From: Shimia_B sp039815465
GTDB lineage: Bacteria > Pseudomonadota > Alphaproteobacteria > Rhodobacterales > Rhodobacteraceae
Length of the DNA: 64,000 bases
Assembly (NCBI GenBank): GCA_039815465.1
Contig: JBCBZG010000014.1
Location: 1-64,000, forward strand
Direction: 5' to 3'
Within the stretch, counting starts at the first letter, position 1, and each line of letters opens with the position of its first letter. Position numbers and translations under genes: made by a program. Under the pieces are notes generated by a model. It searched no databases. It saw only the letters and a program-made list of their open reading frames with translations, and was not told the DNA's origin. Of the stretch, positions 1 through 8,336 are shown one piece after another.

Positions 1-300
1 ACAGGCCAGCGTGTTGATCCCGCCGATATTCATCGCGCAGGAGCCGCAGATCCCCTCCCGGCAGGACCGGCGGAACGTCAGCGTCGGATCGATCTCGTTC
101 TTAATCTTGATCAGCACGTCGAGCATCATGGGCCCGCACGTGTCCATATCGACGAAATACGTGTCCACGCGCGGGTTCTGGCCGTCATCCGGGTTCCAGC
201 GATAGATCTGGAACTTGCGCACATTCGTGGCGCCCTCCGGCTTGGGCCAGGTCTTGCCCACCATGATGCGGCTGTTTTTGGGAAGCGTGAATTGGACCAT
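1..300 (-). CDS. sdhB: Succinate dehydrogenase iron-sulfur subunit, N-terminal part
   Basis: N-terminal 100 codons of the iron-sulfur subunit of complex II, which carries electrons from the SdhA flavin towards ubiquinone; the remainder lies left of the window. Translation starts at the ATG at 298-300. The visible part holds all four ligands of the ferredoxin-type [2Fe-2S] centre, C80, C85, C88 and C100 (CREGICGSC core). The ligands of the [3Fe-4S] and [4Fe-4S] clusters would follow and cannot be checked. The gene is last in the leftward order sdhC-sdhD-sdhA-three small secreted proteins-sdhB, 11 bases after the preceding gene, so it belongs to the same operon. Identity is secure; completeness is unknown. 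Confidence 0.97.
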   Translation of the reverse strand, partial: MVQFTLPKNSRIMVGKTWPKPEGATNVRKFQIYRWNPDDGQNPRVDTYFVDMDTCGPMMLDVLIKIKNEIDPTLTFRRSCREGICGSCAMNIGGINTLAC

Positions 301-311
301 GGTGCGTCTCC

Positions 312-635
312 TTAAAGCGTGGCGAGCGTGGTCTGCGCGAGGCAGCTCAGGCTGGCGGGGCGGCGCGCGATGTCGCCGACCAGAGATACGGTTTGTGCGT
401 CAACGCCCGTCAGGGACGCGCGCGCGATGGTGAAGATTTCTTGGCTTGTTGCGCTATTGATCACGCAATCGGTGTAGGGGGCGGTGTTCACGCCCGGGAA
501 TGTGTCGGCGGCGACCTCACCCACGACGTCACGCGCTTGATCGCGGGCGATGTCGTCCAATGTCCCCTGCGCAGCGTCGCAGCCGGAGAGCGCGGTCAGC
601 GCCAATGCGGAAAGGATGATCACACGCGCGTTCAC
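312..635 (-). CDS. Small lipoprotein between sdhA and sdhB
   Basis: Predicted 107-residue lipoprotein. The N-terminus has a basic start, a hydrophobic stretch and a lipobox LSGC with the modified cysteine at residue 19, so an outer- or inner-membrane anchored periplasmic location is expected. Translation starts at a GTG (633-635) that overlaps the stop of the upstream gene as GTGA. The mature part carries two further cysteines about 40 residues apart. It aligns by eye with the next gene upstream (pattern C-V/I, then E-I/L, D-A-K/Q, RPA, C-L/V-A), so the two look like tandem duplicates. No known function; its position inside the sdh operon suggests co-expression with complex II but no direct role can be read from sequence. 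Confidence 0.8.
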   Translation of the reverse strand: MNARVIILSALALTALSGCDAAQGTLDDIARDQARDVVGEVAADTFPGVNTAPYTDCVINSATSQEIFTIARASLTGVDAQTVSLVGDIARRPASLSCLAQTTLATL

Positions 636-952
636 TGGTTAGCGGCCTCTTTGGCCACACAGCCCTGGATCGCGGGGCGCAACATAAGCTGATTGAGGAG
701 CTTTGCGTCATCGGCCTCGAACGCCCCCCGGCCCAACTTGCGCAGTTCGGCGCGTTCGGCGCCCGTGACGATGCAGGTGGCTAGCATGGGCGCCATGGCC
801 AAAAGCGCCTCGTTGCCCTGCTCCTCCAGCGACAGCTCGAGCTCGGGCAGGATGGCGTCGTAGGCGGATTGCTGACGATTGGTCAAGTCTTTGGCAACGG
901 CGGGGCCAGCCAGCAGGACCGCCGCGCACAAGGCCATCAATGTCCGGGGCAT
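632..952 (-). CDS. Small secreted protein in sdh operon
   Basis: Predicted 106-residue periplasmic protein. I chose the ATG at 950-952 because a typical signal peptide follows it (MPRTLMALC start, cleavage after AVA near residue 20); the longer in-frame extension upstream lies over the neighbouring gene and is arginine-rich shadow sequence. Two cysteines in the mature part (TCIV and QGCVA) are 38 residues apart. It resembles the downstream lipoprotein residue by residue in this half, implying tandem duplication. It overlaps the gene before it by 16 bases and the gene after it by 4 bases, so the three small genes are translationally linked. Function unknown. Confidence 0.75.
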   Translation of the reverse strand: MPRTLMALCAAVLLAGPAVAKDLTNRQQSAYDAILPELELSLEEQGNEALLAMAPMLATCIVTGAERAELRKLGRGAFEADDAKLLNQLMLRPAIQGCVAKEAANQ

Positions 953-1350
953 AGAAGCGACCCTTTCTGCATAACACCCGCGCCCGGAACACACCCTTGG
1001 GTCGCGGAAAACGCCACCGGCGCTGCGGCCGGCTGAAACGCGCCAGGCGCACTTTGACCCGTTGCCTGCACCGGTTGGCCACCGACGCGAGAGAGGCACC
1101 CGTCGAGGTTGCGCGAAATCTCGGCCTCGATAACGCCCGCGCCCACGCCACCTGCAAGCAGATCGGCGATCCAGTTGCCCGACGACGGCTGCGATTGGAC
1201 CGCACGGCGCCGCGCGTTCTCATCAGCCTTGGCCAGGACCTCGCAGTCTCGCGCACTCTGAGCCTCAGGATAGGCCTGCAGCGGGTCGGACGCGCAAGCG
1301 CTCAGGGTCAACGTCCCGATCATCGTGGCCGAAAGAGGCACGGATCGCAT
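937..1350 (-). CDS. Small lipoprotein downstream of sdhA
   Basis: Predicted 137-residue lipoprotein with a signal sequence and lipobox LSAC (cysteine 19). After it comes a cysteine (RDCEV), an alanine/arginine-rich helix, a short glycine-rich stretch (LLAGGVGAG) that resembles the glycine-zipper segments of other envelope lipoproteins, and a C-terminal tail with two cysteines. Its ATG shares one base with the sdhA stop codon (TGATG), showing tight coupling to sdhA. I do not recognise a named family. The combination of a lipobox and a glycine zipper suggests an envelope-associated role rather than an enzymatic one. Confidence 0.75.
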   Translation of the reverse strand: MRSVPLSATMIGTLTLSACASDPLQAYPEAQSARDCEVLAKADENARRRAVQSQPSSGNWIADLLAGGVGAGVIEAEISRNLDGCLSRVGGQPVQATGQSAPGAFQPAAAPVAFSATQGCVPGAGVMQKGSLLCPGH

Positions 1351-3155
1351 CAGTAGACCCGCGCCTTTGGTGCGATCTTTTTCAGGTCAATCCCGCCGTC
1401 ATTGTGCGACGTCAGCGGCTGCGTGACGACGCCGCGATAGCCCATCTTGCTCTGGTTGCCGTCGAACCAAACGAGCGAGTGAACGCGCCAGTTTTCGTCG
1501 TCTCGATCCGGGTAATCCTCGTGCGCGTGGGCGCCTCGGCTTTCCTTACGCGCCGCTGCGGCCGTGATCGTGGCCACGGCGTTGGGCATGAGGTTCGTCA
1601 GCTCCAGCGTTTCCATGAGGTCGGAATTCCAGATCAGGCTCTGATCCGTGACGTGCAGGTCGCTGAGTTTGCCTGCGACGCCGTCCATCTTTTGGACGCC
1701 CTCTTCGAGCGTCTCATCGGTGCGGAAGACGGCGGCGTCCTGCTGCATCGTCTTTTGCATCTCCAGCCGCAGGTCCGCCGTGGGCACGTGGCCTTTGGCG
1801 TAGCGCAGCCCGTCAAAGCGGGAGAACGCGGCCTCGACCGAGCGCTGGTTGGGCGTCGGGATCGGCGCGTCGCGATCAACGGTTGTGCCCGCGCGGATCG
1901 CGGCGGCACGGCCAAAGACCACGAGGTCGATGAGCGAGTTGGAGCCCAAACGGTTCGCCCCGTGGACAGAGGCACAGCCCGCCTCACCCACAGCCATCAG
2001 GCCGGGCGCGACGTTGTCTGGGTTGTCCTTAGTCGGGGCGAGCACCTCACCCCAGTAGTTCGTGGGGATACCGCCCATGTTGTAGTGCACCGTCGGCAGG
2101 ACCGGGATCGGCTCCTTGTTCACATCGACGCCCGCGAAGACGCGCGCGGATTCTGAGATGCCCGGCAGACGTTCAGCCAAGGTTTCCGGCGGCAGGTGGT
2201 TCAGGTGCAGGTGGATGTGGTCGCCATCAGCCCCTACACCGCGGCCAGCGCGGATCTCCATCGTCATGCAGCGCGAGACCACATCGCGGGAGGCGAGGTC
2301 TTTGTAGGTCGGCGCGTAGCGTTCCATGAACCGCTCGCCCTCGGAGTTCGTCAGGTAGCCACCCTCGCCCCGCGCGCCCTCAGTGATCAGACAGCCGGAG
2401 CCGTAAATGCCTGTGGGGTGGAACTGAACGAACTCCATGTCTTGCAGCGGCAGCCCAACCCGCGCCGCCATCCCGCCGCCGTCGCCGGTGCAGGTGTGCG
2501 CGGATGTGGCGGAGAAATAGGCGCGCCCGTAGCCGCCGGTGGCGAGCACCACGAGCTTGGCGGAAAAGAGGTGCATCGTGCCATCGTCGAGCTTCCAACA
2601 GAGCACGCCCTGGCACACGCCGTCGTCCGACATGATCAGATCGATGGCGAAGTATTCGATGTAGAATTCCGCCTGCTGCTTGAGCGATTGCCCATAGAGC
2701 GTGTGCAGGATCGCGTGGCCGGTGCGGTCAGCCGCGGCACAGGTGCGCTGCACCGGGGGACCTTCACCGAACTCGGTGGTGTGACCACCGAAGGGGCGCT
2801 GGTATATGTTGCCTTCTTCCGTGCGGGAGAACGGCACGCCGTAATGTTCAAGCTCATAGACCGCTTTGGGCGCCTCGCGGGCGAGGTATTCCATGGCGTC
2901 GGTGTCGCCGAGCCAGTCCGACCCTTTCACCGTATCATACATGTGCCATTGCCAGTGGTCGGGCCCCATGTTCGACAGCGACGCCGCGATGCCGCCCTGC
3001 GCGGCCACAGTGTGCGACCGCGTCGGGAACACCTTGGAGATACAGGCCGTTCTTAGCCCCTGTTCTGCCATGCCGAGCGTGGCGCGCAGCCCTGCGCCGC
3101 CTGCGCCGACAACAACAACGTCATATTCGTGGGTCTCGTAATCGTAAGCTGCCAT
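1350..3155 (-). CDS. sdhA: Succinate dehydrogenase flavoprotein subunit
   Basis: Catalytic subunit of complex II, oxidising succinate to fumarate with covalently bound FAD on the cytoplasmic face of the inner membrane. The protein has 601 residues, normal for the family. I use the ATG at 3153-3155, preceded by GGAG, rather than an upstream in-frame start, because the family begins with a short tail before the FAD fold. The dinucleotide-binding motif GAGGAG is at 17-22 and the histidine that would carry FAD is H48 in RSHTVAAQGG. Substrate-site signatures such as QFHPTG and the SerHGANRLGSNSL segment are present. It follows sdhD by 13 bases in the operon. Confidence 0.98.
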   Translation of the reverse strand: MAAYDYETHEYDVVVVGAGGAGLRATLGMAEQGLRTACISKVFPTRSHTVAAQGGIAASLSNMGPDHWQWHMYDTVKGSDWLGDTDAMEYLAREAPKAVYELEHYGVPFSRTEEGNIYQRPFGGHTTEFGEGPPVQRTCAAADRTGHAILHTLYGQSLKQQAEFYIEYFAIDLIMSDDGVCQGVLCWKLDDGTMHLFSAKLVVLATGGYGRAYFSATSAHTCTGDGGGMAARVGLPLQDMEFVQFHPTGIYGSGCLITEGARGEGGYLTNSEGERFMERYAPTYKDLASRDVVSRCMTMEIRAGRGVGADGDHIHLHLNHLPPETLAERLPGISESARVFAGVDVNKEPIPVLPTVHYNMGGIPTNYWGEVLAPTKDNPDNVAPGLMAVGEAGCASVHGANRLGSNSLIDLVVFGRAAAIRAGTTVDRDAPIPTPNQRSVEAAFSRFDGLRYAKGHVPTADLRLEMQKTMQQDAAVFRTDETLEEGVQKMDGVAGKLSDLHVTDQSLIWNSDLMETLELTNLMPNAVATITAAAARKESRGAHAHEDYPDRDDENWRVHSLVWFDGNQSKMGYRGVVTQPLTSHNDGGIDLKKIAPKARVY

Positions 3156-3168
3156 GTTGGGTATCTCC

Positions 3169-3543
3169 TCAGAGCGCCATGCGCGCGATGGCAAACAGGC
3201 CGACAAAAATCAGGATGTAGGATGCCCAGGTGACGCCCACGAGCGCGAGCTTACCGGGGACGCCGTGGACATAGTCTTCGACCGCCTCGAGGGCCTCGTG
3301 CATGACGTGGCGGATGATCACGACGAGCGAGATCACCATGATGATCGCGATGCCGGGGCGGCTGAAATAGGCGACGACCTCCTCGTAGCTGCCTTGGAGG
3401 CCCAGGGCGAAGGTCACGAAAAAGATCGGCGCGACGACCACGATGGCCATGGAGCTGACCATCATCTGCCAGTGGTGATGCGTGCCATCATGGCCGGAAC
3501 CCAGGCCCGTGGCGCGTTTGCGGTCGGTGAGAAAGCGTTGCAA
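3169..3543 (-). CDS. sdhD: Succinate dehydrogenase membrane anchor subunit
   Basis: Hydrophobic anchor of complex II, 124 residues with three predicted membrane helices, which helps hold heme b and the ubiquinone site. The N-terminal LTDRKRATGLGSG is the conserved lead-in of alphaproteobacterial SdhD. H79 lies ten residues before the E-D pair of AVEDYVHG and is the likely heme ligand. The start is a TTG at 3541-3543: a stop codon lies just upstream in frame and an AGGGGG ribosome-binding site is eight bases before it, so no better start exists. It lies 15 bases after sdhC. Confidence 0.95.
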   Translation of the reverse strand: MQRFLTDRKRATGLGSGHDGTHHHWQMMVSSMAIVVVAPIFFVTFALGLQGSYEEVVAYFSRPGIAIIMVISLVVIIRHVMHEALEAVEDYVHGVPGKLALVGVTWASYILIFVGLFAIARMAL

Positions 3544-3558
3544 ATCCCGTGCCCCCTA

Positions 3559-3957
3559 CTAGCTTGCCACAAAGACGAGGAATGTGGCGATGGTCACGAC
3601 GGTGGCCCCGCCGAACATCCCCTTGGCCATGAGTTCGGAGGTCGCGACTTCCCACCCGTAGCCCAGGTCCCAGATGACGTGCCGCAGCCGCCCGAGTACA
3701 TGATAGGTCAGCGCCCAGACGCCGGCGAGCAGCACGAGATCGCCGAACCAGCTTTGAACCACGGCGTTGAACCCGGCAAATGCGCTCTCGGACACGGAGG
3801 CCAAAAGCAGCCACAGCACAACCACCGCCGCGAGGCCCAGCACCGCGATCCCGGTGAGGCGCACCATAATCGACGACATCGAGGTCAGTTGCGGCTTGTA
3901 GTATGGCCCGATCATAAAGGGCGATAGTGGCCTATTTCCGCGGTTCACGTCCGCCAT
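3559..3957 (-). CDS. sdhC: Succinate dehydrogenase cytochrome b556 subunit
   Basis: First gene of the sdh operon; 132-residue membrane anchor of complex II with three predicted helices. Family signatures are NRPLSPF near residue 8 and the HVLGRLRH segment, in which H86 is the expected heme b ligand. It binds heme and quinone together with SdhD. The 210-base upstream region contains three copies of a TGTGATCACA-type palindrome (see the regulatory feature), which suggests activation by the GntR-type regulator encoded near lpdA. Confidence 0.96.
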   Translation of the reverse strand: MADVNRGNRPLSPFMIGPYYKPQLTSMSSIMVRLTGIAVLGLAAVVVLWLLLASVSESAFAGFNAVVQSWFGDLVLLAGVWALTYHVLGRLRHVIWDLGYGWEVATSELMAKGMFGGATVVTIATFLVFVAS

Positions 3958-4076
3958 CGGCTGGCTCCTCGGCTTGCAAATCTTAACGGATTATAGCTCT
4001 GCGCGTGAGAGGCGTCACGTCTTGCAGGGCGTTAGAGGCGCGGTGAAAGAGCGCATTTGGCGCGGATTTTGGAATT

Positions 4077-4153
4077 TGTGATCACTGTGATTTGTTGTGT
4101 GATCACAGATTCATGGCATGCGCCCGCGCGACGCGCCCTTAGCTGTGATCACA
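4077..4153. promoter_or_regulatory. Cluster of TGTGATCACA palindromes upstream of sdhC
   Basis: Two exact copies of TGTGATCACA (4098-4107 and 4144-4153) and one near copy with one mismatch (4077-4086) lie 120-196 bases upstream of the sdhC start. The centres of the first two are 21 bases apart, i.e. two helical turns. The same pair with the same spacing is upstream of sucC and a single copy sits at the start of the GntR gene. Their distance upstream of sdhC fits an activator better than a repressor. Binding by that regulator is inference. Confidence 0.75.
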
Positions 4154-4170
4154 AAGCCATGTGTACTCAA

Positions 4171-4899
4171 CTACCCGGCATTCGCCTCCCGGTAGCTTTC
4201 GCGCAGATAGGCCGGAAATTCAGTGCACATCGTGATTTCCTGGCTGGTTGGATCGTAGAAGGCGTTCGCCTCCTGACAGGGTTCCATGAGCACGGGGATG
4301 TCCTGCGGAAAGGCGAAGTTTTCGTTGATCCAGTCGATCTCCTCCCGCAGGATTTCATCCTGCTCGGGGTCCTTGCCGGTCAGCACCAGTCGGCCGGTAT
4401 CGCTGCCAGTCTCGGACGCCTCGGCCAGACGGTCGAGCACCGCACCCCAGGAGCCGATCGCCTGGTCGTATTCCTCTTCACAGGTTTCAATCCGCTCCTC
4501 CGGCAGGCCGAGTTCGAGCGCGACGTCCTCCTGCTCCTCTGGGTTGCCGCCATAAAACAGGCAGATCAGCGTGTAGTAGCGTTGCAGGTCCGGCCCGTGG
4601 ACGCCCCAGTACGCGACGTCAGCCTCGTCGGTCTGTTCGGCGTCATTCAGGAACCCAAAGGCCGCATCATAGGCGATGGCGACAGCGGCATCCTCTTCCC
4701 AATATTCGCCGATCATGAGGGCGCTTAGCACGTCGGCGGCGTCCTCCTCTTGGCCAAAGATAGGCAGGTCGAGCACGTCGATGAGCGCGTGCCCGAGCTC
4801 ATGGTAAAAGATCGCGTAGACGTTGGATGCGACATAGCGGTCTTCGTCCGCTGCGAGCGGCGTGGCGATAAAGGGGAGCAGAGCGAGAGCGCGCAGCAT
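4171..4899 (-). CDS. DUF4344-type secreted metallopeptidase
   Basis: Predicted 242-residue exported protein with a signal peptide (cleavage near LAA-DED) and a zinc-metallopeptidase motif HELGH at about residues 33-37 in FYHELGHALID. The layout, an early HExxH in a small acidic protein that ends with cysteines, matches DUF4344 putative metallopeptidases common in Rhodobacteraceae. The substrate is unknown. It lies between the sdh operon and the DUF1194 gene on the same strand; the palindrome cluster downstream of it belongs to sdhC. A protease function rests only on the motif. Confidence 0.8.
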   Translation of the reverse strand: MLRALALLPFIATPLAADEDRYVASNVYAIFYHELGHALIDVLDLPIFGQEEDAADVLSALMIGEYWEEDAAVAIAYDAAFGFLNDAEQTDEADVAYWGVHGPDLQRYYTLICLFYGGNPEEQEDVALELGLPEERIETCEEEYDQAIGSWGAVLDRLAEASETGSDTGRLVLTGKDPEQDEILREEIDWINENFAFPQDIPVLMEPCQEANAFYDPTSQEITMCTEFPAYLRESYREANAG

Positions 4900-4947
4900 G
4901 GGGGTCCTCCGGTCGGGCGGTCAGAAAACCCGTGCCGCAGCGCTAAG

Positions 4948-5625
4948 TCAACGGTCCCCGGGGGAGAGCGCGCTGACGATGTCGATGACCTCTTTCAACA
5001 GCTTTTCGCGGATGCGGTCGGGGTAGTCTGCGTAGCCATCGGCGGTGACGACAAAGGCGCCCGGCCCTGTGATCACAGATTCAAAGAAGTACCCGGTCAA
5101 ATCGTCTGCGGTCGCGTCCTCGATGACGAGCGCGTTCACGGTGATGCCGCGTTCGGCCATAAGCGCGCGGGTGGATTGCGGCGCGAGCCCCTCGTTCGAG
5201 ACACCGTCGCCGGAGATATCGATGAGCTTGCGCGCGCAATCGGGCGCGTCGTCAAAGGCCGCCGCGGCGCTGCGCAACGCCTCCCCGATGGCGGTAGAGA
5301 AATTGCGCCATACCCGCGGGTTGTCTGCCGTGGCTGCGGCAAAGGCATCAAGCGCGGGATAAGACTCGATGCTGGTCCAAGGCACCGTGAGCCGCTGGCG
5401 TGAGGCGCCTGTCCATTGCACGACCGCCAGCGCAGCCTTTCCGCCAACGAGCGCGTCGGCCACGGGCGGGTGGCGCAGGGCGTGGGCCAAACCTTCCATC
5501 TGGATGCGGTATTCGGTGTGATCGACTGAGCCCGAGACATCGACAGCAAAGAGCAGCGCGAGGTTACAGGCCGCCGCGGGGCGCGCTAGGAGGAGGAGGA
5601 GGAGGGCGAGGAGCAACATCGGCAT
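4948..5625 (-). CDS. DUF1194 von Willebrand factor A-like secreted protein
   Basis: 225-residue exported protein with a leucine-rich signal peptide (nine-base-periodic CTC codons at its start) and a von Willebrand A-type fold. The metal-ion-dependent adhesion motif DVSGS is at about residue 29, and the later SGDGVSN element supports the fold. Length and motifs match DUF1194. Members are periplasmic or exported and of unknown role; adhesion or protein binding is the usual inference. An exact TGTGATCACA copy lies inside this gene (5068-5077), probably not regulatory for it. Confidence 0.85.
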   Translation of the reverse strand: MPMLLLALLLLLLARPAAACNLALLFAVDVSGSVDHTEYRIQMEGLAHALRHPPVADALVGGKAALAVVQWTGASRQRLTVPWTSIESYPALDAFAAATADNPRVWRNFSTAIGEALRSAAAAFDDAPDCARKLIDISGDGVSNEGLAPQSTRALMAERGITVNALVIEDATADDLTGYFFESVITGPGAFVVTADGYADYPDRIREKLLKEVIDIVSALSPGDR

Positions 5626-5667
5626 GGCGCGATGCTACGCATCTGGTGGGCGGGCGCACATCACAAT

Positions 5668-6693
5668 TTAGCGGGGGATGAAGGCCCAGTAGTCGAGATC
5701 GAGCAGCACCGCTGGCAGATATTTCCCATCCTCGCCCTTAAGCGCGCCTGCTGCGCCAGTCGTCGCCACAAGCCGCAGGCGAAGTGCGCCCACGCTTGGC
5801 TCTGCCGTTTCCGCGCGGTCAAGCACCTCGCTCCATGCGCGGACGGTCATGCCGGAGGTGCAGGGGTTGGCATGGGCGCCGGAATTGATCGCAGCCACCA
5901 TCTGCGCATTGGCGAGCCCATTAAAGCTCAACGTCCGCGCGAGCGAGATCACGTGCCCGCCATAGATCAGGCGGGAGCCGTCGGGGCGCACGGTGGCGTC
6001 AAAATGCACCTTGGCCGTGTTCTGCCACAGCCGGGTGGCCATCATGTGCTCGGCCTCTTCGATGGTGACGCCGTCGACGTGGTCGATGACCTCCCCCACC
6101 TCATAGTCGCCCCAGCGGTGCGGCTCCCCTGCGAGGGTGGTGTCGTAGTCGGTGAAGGTGAGCCCCTCGGGCAATGTGAGGTCGCTGGCGGCGACTGATG
6201 GCGCGAGCTCCGGCATGACGGTCGCCGGGGCGGGCGCGTCTAGGTCGCGTTTGCGCACCATGACCCAGCGCACATAGCTGATCACCACCTCGTCACGTTG
6301 GTTTAGCCCGCGCGTGCGCACCCAGACCACCCCAGTTTTCCCGTTGGAGTTCTGCTTGAGGCCAATCACCTCGCTTTCCGACCGGAGCGTGTCGCCGGGG
6401 TAGATGGGTTTGAGAAACCGTCCCTCGGCGTAGCCCAGATTCGCCACAGCATTGAGCGAGATATCGGGCACGGTTTTGCCAAACACCACGTGAAAGCTCG
6501 CGATGTCGTCAAGCGGGCTTTGCGGCAGCCCGCAGGCGCGCGCGAAGTCGTCGGAGGAATAGAGCGCGTGGCGCGCGGGGTAGAGCGCATGGTAAAGCGC
6601 GCGTTCGCCGCCTGACACGGTCCGCGGCACCGCGTGGCGGATGACCTGACCCACGCTATAGTCTTCAAAGAAGCGGCCTGGATTTGTTTTCAT
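5668..6693 (-). CDS. mch: Mesaconyl-CoA hydratase (beta-methylmalyl-CoA dehydratase)
   Basis: 341-residue MaoC-type protein with two hotdog domains. Length, the N-terminal GRFFEDYSVGQ and the central PGDTLRSESEV segment match the mesaconyl-CoA hydratase of the ethylmalonyl-CoA pathway, which interconverts mesaconyl-CoA and beta-methylmalyl-CoA during acetyl-CoA assimilation. It is first translated two bases after a DUF1737 gene and is in one leftward operon with nnrU and a malyl-CoA thioesterase gene, the next-step-related enzyme, which supports the assignment. A generic MaoC dehydratase is the alternative. Confidence 0.88.
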   Translation of the reverse strand: MKTNPGRFFEDYSVGQVIRHAVPRTVSGGERALYHALYPARHALYSSDDFARACGLPQSPLDDIASFHVVFGKTVPDISLNAVANLGYAEGRFLKPIYPGDTLRSESEVIGLKQNSNGKTGVVWVRTRGLNQRDEVVISYVRWVMVRKRDLDAPAPATVMPELAPSVAASDLTLPEGLTFTDYDTTLAGEPHRWGDYEVGEVIDHVDGVTIEEAEHMMATRLWQNTAKVHFDATVRPDGSRLIYGGHVISLARTLSFNGLANAQMVAAINSGAHANPCTSGMTVRAWSEVLDRAETAEPSVGALRLRLVATTGAAGALKGEDGKYLPAVLLDLDYWAFIPR

Positions 6694-6695
6694 GG

Positions 6696-6899
6696 TCAGA
6701 GCTGTCCCAGCTTCATTTCGGGGTCGTAGTCGCCATCGACGTCTTTGATCACCGCTTGGCCGCAGCGCATCACGCCCGCTGTGGCGTCATAGGCGTAGGT
6801 CGGATCGCCGTAGAGCGCCCACCCTTTATCAAGAGCCGCTGTAACCTTATGACAAAATGCCGATGTGTCATCGGCTGTGAGGAAACGGTAGGCGCGCAT
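6696..6899 (-). CDS. DUF1737 small protein
   Basis: 67-residue soluble protein beginning MRAYRFLTADDT and containing the ALDKGWALYGDPTYAYD segment typical of DUF1737 (one-domain proteins of 60-70 residues, often annotated YqjK-like or unknown). The start ATG at 6897-6899 has an AAGGAG site in good position; the longer upstream frame overlaps nnrU and is rejected. It sits between nnrU and mch in the operon. Function unknown. Confidence 0.82.
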   Translation of the reverse strand: MRAYRFLTADDTSAFCHKVTAALDKGWALYGDPTYAYDATAGVMRCGQAVIKDVDGDYDPEMKLGQL

Positions 6900-6918
6900 T
6901 GGGGCGGCTCCTTGTGGT

Positions 6919-7470
6919 TTAGCCGAAGGGATAGACGCCGAGCCAAGCGTGAACACCGGCGACGAGCGTAAAGACCGCGAGCACCAACGCCAGGTGCACC
7001 CAAGGGCTCTTGATCGGGGCGGCGTCGCGGCTGAGGTTCCCACCCATGCGGTTGATCAGGATCACCTCCACCACCGCCCAGGCGAGCATGGAGCCGAACA
7101 GCAGGACCGCTGCGAGGTCGCCGTTCACGAGCAAATGCGCGATGGCCCAGATCTTGAACCCTGTAAGCTGCGGGTGCTTGAGGCGGCCCACCACAAAGGC
7201 CACGCCGGGGCGCGTGGCGGTCGCAAAATAGGTGTAGAAAGCGACGAGCATCAGCAGGTTATTGGCGTGCGTCAGCCAGGGCGCGGGGGTCCAAACCTCG
7301 ATAAACGGCGCGCTTCGGTAGCCCAGGATGATCAGCACCACCGATCCAAGGATCAGCACCGCAGAGATCGGGTAGCCCGCTTTGCCCAGGGATGCCGCGA
7401 GGCCAGGCAAGAACCGGCGCCACAGGTGCCCGCCCCACCACAGAATTATGCCAAGAATAAGCAGCGTCAT
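6919..7470 (-). CDS. NnrU family membrane protein
   Basis: 183-residue integral membrane protein with five or six predicted helices. The N-terminal WWGGHLWRRFLP and the RLKHPQLTGFKIWAIAHLL stretch are hallmarks of the NnrU family, named for a gene linked to nitrite and nitric oxide reductase expression in Rhodobacter and related to NnrS-type and phytoene-like membrane enzymes. No denitrification genes are visible here, so a nitrogen role should not be assumed. Its ATG overlaps the stop of the malyl-CoA thioesterase gene by four bases (ATGA). Confidence 0.88.
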   Translation of the reverse strand: MTLLILGIILWWGGHLWRRFLPGLAASLGKAGYPISAVLILGSVVLIILGYRSAPFIEVWTPAPWLTHANNLLMLVAFYTYFATATRPGVAFVVGRLKHPQLTGFKIWAIAHLLVNGDLAAVLLFGSMLAWAVVEVILINRMGGNLSRDAAPIKSPWVHLALVLAVFTLVAGVHAWLGVYPFG

Positions 7471-8336
7471 GCGGCCTCAAGCTCCGCTATGGCGGCAGCT
7501 TTGGCAAGGGTTGCGCGAGCGGTGACGATATGAAGGTTTTCGACAATGCGCCCGTCCACAACGGCCACACCCTCCCCCCGAGCGGTGGCGGCATCAAAGG
7601 CTTCGATTTGGCGCGCGGCCAGATCGATTTCGTCAGCGCTTGGCGCAAAGACTTCGTTGGCGATGGCGAGCTGCGCGGGGTGGATCAGCGTTTTGCCGTC
7701 AAAGCCCATGTCGCGGCCCTGGACGCATTCGGCGCGCAGGCCGTCATCGTCTTTGAACGCGTTATAAACCCCGTCCACGATGGTGATGCCCGCCGCCCGA
7801 GCCGCGAGAAGGCAGAGCCCTAAGGACGTTACCATGGGCTGCCGATCAGCGCGGCTGCGGGTGCCGAGGTCTTTGGCAAGGTCGTTGGTGCCCATGACCA
7901 TCCCCGCCATGCGCGGCGCGGTGGCGATGGCGGCTGCGTTCAGGATGCCCAGCGGCGTTTCCATCATGGCCCAGATCGTCGTCTGCGCGGCCGCTGGCAC
8001 GGCATCGAGCACCGATGCGATCGCCACGACATCTGCGGCGCTGTTCACCTTGGGCACGAGAATCGCGTCAGGGCCTACTGCTGCGAGAGCTGAGAGATCC
8101 TCGGCGCCCCAATCCGTGTCCATCCCATTTATGCGCGCGATCCTGGCACGTGCCCCGTAGCCGCCCGCCGACAGGGTCTCCGTCAAAAGGGCGCGCGCAT
8201 TTGCCTTTTCATCAACCGCCACCGCATCCTCGAGGTCAAAGATGATGGCGTCCACCGTCATCGACTTTGCCTTTTCCAGTGCCCGCGCTCGGGACCCGGG
8301 GATATAGAGAACAGAGCGGTAGGGGCGGTCGGTCAT
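7467..8336 (-). CDS. mcl2: (3S)-malyl-CoA thioesterase, CitE-like
   Basis: 289-residue HpcH/HpaI aldolase-citrate lyase family protein. MTDRPYRSVLYIPGS at the start, IFDLEDAV (about 36-43), MMETPLGILNA (metal-binding glutamate) and GFDGKTLIHPAQ are all present. The sequence is closer to Mcl2, which hydrolyses (3S)-malyl-CoA to malate in the ethylmalonyl-CoA pathway of Rhodobacter, than to the condensing lyase Mcl1, whose N-terminus is longer. I chose the ATG at 8334-8336 preceded by GGAG; the upstream frame is shadow. It leads the operon nnrU-DUF1737-mch. Confidence 0.87.
   Translation of the reverse strand: MTDRPYRSVLYIPGSRARALEKAKSMTVDAIIFDLEDAVAVDEKANARALLTETLSAGGYGARARIARINGMDTDWGAEDLSALAAVGPDAILVPKVNSAADVVAIASVLDAVPAAAQTTIWAMMETPLGILNAAAIATAPRMAGMVMGTNDLAKDLGTRSRADRQPMVTSLGLCLLAARAAGITIVDGVYNAFKDDDGLRAECVQGRDMGFDGKTLIHPAQLAIANEVFAPSADEIDLAARQIEAFDAATARGEGVAVVDGRIVENLHIVTARATLAKAAAIAELEAA

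Noticed and set aside
2196..3056. Long rightward frame antisense to sdhA
   Set aside because: Shadow of high-GC codons in sdhA; no start site and histidine/arginine-rich product typical of antisense frames.
5068..5077. TGTGATCACA inside the DUF1194 gene
   Set aside because: Exact motif but inside a coding region far from a start; kept out of the regulatory feature list as likely chance or silent.
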